Source of the DNA: DATCJU01 sp036562635
Lineage (GTDB): Bacteria; Actinomycetota; Actinomycetes; Mycobacteriales; Pseudonocardiaceae
DNA length: 28,485 bases
Assembly (NCBI GenBank): GCA_036562635.1
Contig: DATCJU010000063.1
Coordinates: 1 to 28,485, forward strand
Direction: 5' to 3'
The translations under genes and the position numbers were made by a program. This document shows, in pieces, positions 25,893-28,485 of the stretch; the stretch's first letter is position 1, and each line of letters opens with the position of its first letter. The notes under the pieces are model-generated. The model did no database searches and was not told where the DNA came from. It was given only the letters and a program-made list of their open reading frames with translations.

Positions 25893-26324
25893 GTGGTCGC
25901 CGCGGGAGACGCCGGCAAGGTCGGCGTCGCCGAGAAGCTTGGCATCGAGCCGGGCATGGTGGTCCAGGAACTCGGCTGGGACGAGGACGTCGACGACGAC
26001 GTCCGCGCCGCGGTCGAGGAGCGTTGCGGAAGCGAGCTCCTCGACGAGGATGCCGACGAGGTGGTCGACGTCGTGCTGCTGTGGTGGCGCGACGGGGACG
26101 GGGACCTGGTCGACGCCCTGGTCGACGCCATCGGCCCGCTCGCGGACAACGGCATGATCTGGGTGTTGACCCCCAAGACCGGCCGGCCGGGCTACGTGGA
26201 GCCCAGCGACATCGCGGAGGCCGCACCGACCGCGGGGTTGTCCCAGACGTCCAACATCAGCGTCTCGACGGACTGGGCGGGCACCCGGCTGGTGGCTCGC
26301 CGGGCGGCGAAGTCCAAGCGCTGA
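25893..26324 (+). CDS. DUF3052 family protein (Rv2239c-like)
   Basis: A 143-residue acidic cytoplasmic protein of the actinobacterial DUF3052 family, function unknown. Visible family blocks are GVAEKLGIEPGMVVQELGWD, ELLDEDADEVVDVVLLWWRD, LVDALVDAIGPLADNGMIWV and LTPKTGRPGYVEPSDIAEAA. The alternation resembles a small alpha/beta, possibly methyltransferase-like fold without a cofactor motif; this is inference. The C-terminus is basic (RRAAKSKR). GTG 25893 is used because GAGGGAG lies just upstream and the protein then begins VAAGDAGK, the usual N-terminus; an ATG-less extension to 25869 runs through the ribosome site. Proximity to ahpE and divergence from aceE repeat the mycobacterial arrangement. 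Confidence 0.9.
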   Translation: MVAAGDAGKVGVAEKLGIEPGMVVQELGWDEDVDDDVRAAVEERCGSELLDEDADEVVDVVLLWWRDGDGDLVDALVDAIGPLADNGMIWVLTPKTGRPGYVEPSDIAEAAPTAGLSQTSNISVSTDWAGTRLVARRAAKSKR

Positions 26325-26358
26325 GGGAGGCCCGGCTCCGGGGGACGAACAGGATTCG

Positions 26359-26388
26359 TGACCACTCCCGGCGGGGAGCGTCTAGTCT
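26359..26388 (+). promoter_or_regulatory. Possible housekeeping promoter of ahpE
   Basis: GTGACC (26359-26364) and TAGTCT (26383-26388) are 18 bases apart, a weak SigA-like pair 63 bases before the ATG. A partial inverted repeat TGCCA-N8-TGGCA (26400-26417) follows and could be an operator in the leader. Confidence 0.3.
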
Positions 26389-26451
26389 GGCGAGGCGGTT
26401 GCCAGCGCGGGTTGGCAGTGGGCCGCACAGACGAATCAGGAGGGTGCACAC

Positions 26452-26916
26452 ATGCCGCTCGAGGTCGGAACCGAGGCTCCCGACTTCACGCTCCCCGACT
26501 ACAACAAGGAGCAGGTCACCCTGTCGTCCTTCCGGGGCAAGAAGAACGTTCTGCTCGTCTTCTACCCGTTCGCGTTCAGCGGCATCTGCCAGGGTGAGCT
26601 GTGCCAGGTCCGTGACGACCTGGCCCAGTTCCAGAACGACCAGGTGCAGGTGCTCGGGGTGTCCGTGGACACGCCGTTCAGCCTCAAGGCCTGGGCCGAG
26701 CAGCAGGGGTACACCTTCCCGCTGCTGTCGGACTTCTGGCCCCACGGTGAGGTGGCCAAGGCCTACGGTGTGTTCAACGAGAAGGCGGGTATGGCGAACC
26801 GGGGTACCTTCCTGATCGACACCGATGGCATCATCCGTTTCGCGGAGATGAACCAGCCGGGTGAGGCGCGCGATCAGGAGGTCTGGAAGAAGGCGCTGTC
26901 CTCGCTGCAGGCGTGA
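26452..26916 (+). CDS. ahpE: Peroxiredoxin AhpE
   Basis: A 154-residue cytoplasmic peroxidase reducing hydroperoxides. It is very similar to M. tuberculosis AhpE across LLSDFWPHGEVAKAYGVFNE and ANRGTFLID. The active site is PFAFSGIC, with the peroxidatic C46, the usual Thr replaced by Ser43, and the conserved Pro39. A second Cys, C51, follows (C-Q-G-E-L-C). Classical AhpE is a 1-Cys enzyme with Asp at that place as I recall; a Cys five residues after the peroxidatic one is the PrxQ/BCP arrangement, so an intramolecular disulfide is possible. ATG 26452 has AGGAGG a few bases upstream. It ends before a hairpin and the tRNA. Confidence 0.95.
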   Translation: MPLEVGTEAPDFTLPDYNKEQVTLSSFRGKKNVLLVFYPFAFSGICQGELCQVRDDLAQFQNDQVQVLGVSVDTPFSLKAWAEQQGYTFPLLSDFWPHGEVAKAYGVFNEKAGMANRGTFLIDTDGIIRFAEMNQPGEARDQEVWKKALSSLQA

Positions 26917-26920
26917 TCTT

Positions 26921-26959
26921 CCGGTGGCGCTAGGCTTCTCCGGAGTTCGGCGCCACCGG
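26921..26959 (+). terminator. Hairpin between ahpE and tRNA-Val
   Basis: 10-bp perfect inverted repeat (26921-26930 and 26950-26959) starting 4 bases after the ahpE stop. Its 19-base loop contains TAGGCT (26931-26936), which could be the -10 element of the tRNA promoter. Confidence 0.6.
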
Positions 26960-26962
26960 CAC

Positions 26963-27034
26963 GGGCGTATAGCTCAGTGGTAGAGCACTCGGCTTACAAC
27001 CGAGCGGTCGCAGGTTCGAACCCTGCTACGCCCA
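26963..27034 (+). tRNA. tRNA-Val (anticodon UAC)
   Basis: A 72-base cloverleaf: acceptor GGGCGTA pairs with TACGCCC, D-stem GCTC/GAGC, anticodon stem CTCGG/CCGAG with loop CTTACAA (anticodon TAC, reads GUA), T-arm GCAGG-TTCGAAC-CCTGC, discriminator A. CCA is encoded at 27035-27037. Confidence 0.97.
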
Positions 27035-27048
27035 CCAACCCCGTCCCG

Positions 27049-27069
27049 CCCCGGTGTCCCCCACCGGGG
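27049..27069 (+). terminator. Hairpin after tRNA-Val
   Basis: 8-bp perfect stem CCCCGGTG/CACCGGGG with a 5-base loop, starting 11 bases after the encoded CCA. Confidence 0.6.
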
Positions 27070-27318
27070 CGTCCCCGTGGGGAACGCCTTTCGGTCGCCT
27101 CGTCGGCGGGAAACGGAGACCGGTTCTGCACGCAGTGTGACGCTGCGTTCCCGTCCTGTGGCCCACAGGAACGTTCGGTGCACTCCTATGGGTGATGGTG
27201 CAGCGGGGACTACTTGATCCCGTCGGCTTTGTCCACCCTGGGAGCGAGGGTGGGCGCCGGGTGGGCTCTCTCCGCGTGCCCTGCCCTGAACGGCACCGTG
27301 GCCGGAAGGGGTGCGCCG

Positions 27319-27924
27319 GTGATCCGCGTTCTGCTTGCCGAACAGCTGCGCCTGGTTCGTGGGGCACTCGCCGCCCTGCTCGACCGAGAACAGGACATCA
27401 AGGTCGTCGGGGAGGTCGGTGAGGAGAGCCAGATCCTGCCGATGGCGCTCTCGCTGCAGCCCGACGTGGTCGTGATCGACGTGGACTCCCTGGGGGACCA
27501 GGGGTTCGGCGCCGTGTACAACCTGCGGGAGCAGCTCCCGCAGAGCCGGAGCCTGTTGATCACCGGTTCCCGTACCCCGGAGCGTCTGCGCCGCGCGGCC
27601 ATGGTGCACCCCTGGGGATTCGTCACCAAGGACGCCTCCCCGGGCACGCTCGCCGAGGCGATACGTCGGGTGGCCGAGGGCTCGCGGTACGTCGACCCCG
27701 AGGTGGCGCTCAGCGTGCTGGACGCCCCGGAGAGCCCGCTCACCCAGCGTGAACTGGAGGTGCTGCGCCTCGCATCCGACGGCACCCCGCCGGCCGAGAT
27801 CGCCACCAAGCTGTTCCTCTCCGTGGGCACCGTGCGCAACTACCTGTCAGCGGCGATCGCCAAGACCGGGGCGCGCAACCGGATCGAGGCGATCCGGATA
27901 GCCCAGGACGCCGGCTGGCTGTGA
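27319..27924 (+). CDS. NarL/LuxR-type response regulator (DesR-like)
   Basis: A 201-residue DNA-binding regulator. The receiver domain (1-120) keeps the phospho-acceptor Asp (VVVIDVD, about residue 54-56), a Ser/Thr switch region (LLITGS) and Lys in FVTKDA. The acidic pocket near residue 8 reads LLAEQL, where most relatives have two acidic residues (AED). The GerE/LuxR HTH is at 135-195: LTQRELEVLRLASDG, IATKLFLSVGTVRNYLSAAI. GTG 27319 with GGAAGGGG upstream is chosen; the frame upstream is open to 27214 but not receiver-like. No histidine kinase is adjacent in the window. Its 3' end overlaps the convergent ABC gene by 78 bases. Confidence 0.92.
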   Translation: MIRVLLAEQLRLVRGALAALLDREQDIKVVGEVGEESQILPMALSLQPDVVVIDVDSLGDQGFGAVYNLREQLPQSRSLLITGSRTPERLRRAAMVHPWGFVTKDASPGTLAEAIRRVAEGSRYVDPEVALSVLDAPESPLTQRELEVLRLASDGTPPAEIATKLFLSVGTVRNYLSAAIAKTGARNRIEAIRIAQDAGWL

Positions 27925-28485
27925 GCCGTTTCCGCGGTGTCCGTTCCTGGTTGTCCGGGCCCCGTCGGTCCCCCAACGCCCCACCAGATCCCGGTACAGC
28001 GGGGACTCCCGCAGCAGCTCCTCGTGGGTGCCCAGGCTGATCCGCTGCCCGTCCATCACCAGCACCCGCCGGGCACGCAGTGCCGAGCTGATCCGGTGCG
28101 CGATGACCACCAGCGTGCCGGGGCGGTGGGCGAAGGCCAGCTCGGCCCTGGCCTCGGCGGCCGGGTCCAGGTGACAGGTCGCCTCGTCCAGGACGACGAT
28201 GCCGGCGGGGGAGAGGTAGGCCCGGACCAGGGTGATGAGCTGACGTTCCCCCGCGGAGAGCCGCCCCGGGTCCACCTCGGCGTGGTAGCCGCCCAGCCGG
28301 CGTGCCAGCTCGGTCATCCCCACCACCTCGACCGCCTCGTCCAGCTCGTCCGTGGAGGGGACCCCGAGCGGCCCGCGCAGGTAGACCAGGTTCTCCAGCA
28401 GGCTCCCGGCGAACACGTACGCCTGCTGCGGGATCAGCACCCGGTGGGCGTGCAGGTCCCTGGCGCTCACCTTCTCCAACAGCAC
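27847..28485 (-). CDS. ABC transporter ATP-binding/permease protein, C-terminal part
   Basis: The last 213 codons of an ABC exporter-type ATPase; the gene continues past the right edge, so the membrane domain and Walker A are not seen. Visible are the Q-loop (LIPQQAYVFAGSLLENLVYL), signature LSAGERQ, Walker B with D-loop (GIVVLDEATCHLDP) and H-loop Q/H (VVIAHRISSALRA). The conserved domain ends at SPLYRDLVGRW; a further roughly 40-residue non-conserved basic tail lies antisense to the response-regulator HTH. Half-transporters of this kind usually come in pairs, the partner being outside. Substrate unknown. Confidence 0.92.
   Translation of the reverse strand: MLLEKVSARDLHAHRVLIPQQAYVFAGSLLENLVYLRGPLGVPSTDELDEAVEVVGMTELARRLGGYHAEVDPGRLSAGERQLITLVRAYLSPAGIVVLDEATCHLDPAAEARAELAFAHRPGTLVVIAHRISSALRARRVLVMDGQRISLGTHEELLRESPLYRDLVGRWGTDGARTTRNGHRGNGSQPAGVLGYPDRLDPVARPGLGDRR

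Overview
The window is about 70% GC with actinobacterial gene content: GTG and TTG starts, GGAGG-type ribosome sites and long GC-rich palindromic terminators without U-tracts. Truncated haemoglobin O, a Rv2466c-like thiol protein, AhpE, DUF3052 and a homodimeric AceE point to a mycothiol-type actinomycete, probably Pseudonocardiales or a relative; the order is inference. From memory, gene content from 1 to about 19.9 kb follows Mycobacterium tuberculosis Rv2476c-Rv2466c (gdh, thioesterase, Rv2474c, aglA, glbO, HNH protein, DUF5130, pepN, Rv2466c). The set aceE, DUF3052, ahpE at 22.6-26.9 kb matches Rv2241, Rv2239c, Rv2238c. Other genes are interspersed.

Layout. 1-4.06 kb (+): C-terminal two thirds of the large NAD-glutamate dehydrogenase, a 38-bp perfect palindrome, a hotdog thioesterase and an overlapping unknown gene. 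4.1-10.66 kb (-): DMT exporter, GH13 alpha-glucosidase-like protein with a damaged active site, GlbO, MscS channel and prolyl oligopeptidase, the last two abutting. 11.06-11.61 kb (+): HNH protein, convergent with a minus-strand gene at 11.66-12.23 kb that encodes 14 copies of the hexad x-G-V-R-I-H. 12.5-16.2 kb (+): MFS transporter, amidase, small membrane protein and DUF5130 protein. 16.37-18.95 kb (-): aminopeptidase N. 19.3-21.6 kb (+): DsbA-fold mycothiol-type oxidoreductase behind a textbook SigH/SigR promoter, then an aldehyde dehydrogenase. 21.6-25.4 kb (-): metallo-beta-lactamase-fold protein and AceE. 25.9-27.9 kb (+): DUF3052, AhpE, tRNA-Val(UAC) and a LuxR-type response regulator whose 3' end overlaps a convergent ABC transporter ATPase running off the right edge.

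Functionally the window mixes central carbon and nitrogen metabolism (NAD-GDH, pyruvate dehydrogenase E1, ALDH), thiol and peroxide defence (Rv2466c-like protein, AhpE, GlbO), peptide turnover (PepN, prolyl oligopeptidase) and transport. The least explained element is the hexad-repeat gene. Its repeats use all four glycine codons and several valine and arginine codons, yet the GVRIH core never changes, which argues for selection on that protein frame. Second is the GH13 protein, where the position of the catalytic nucleophile Asp is Gly.
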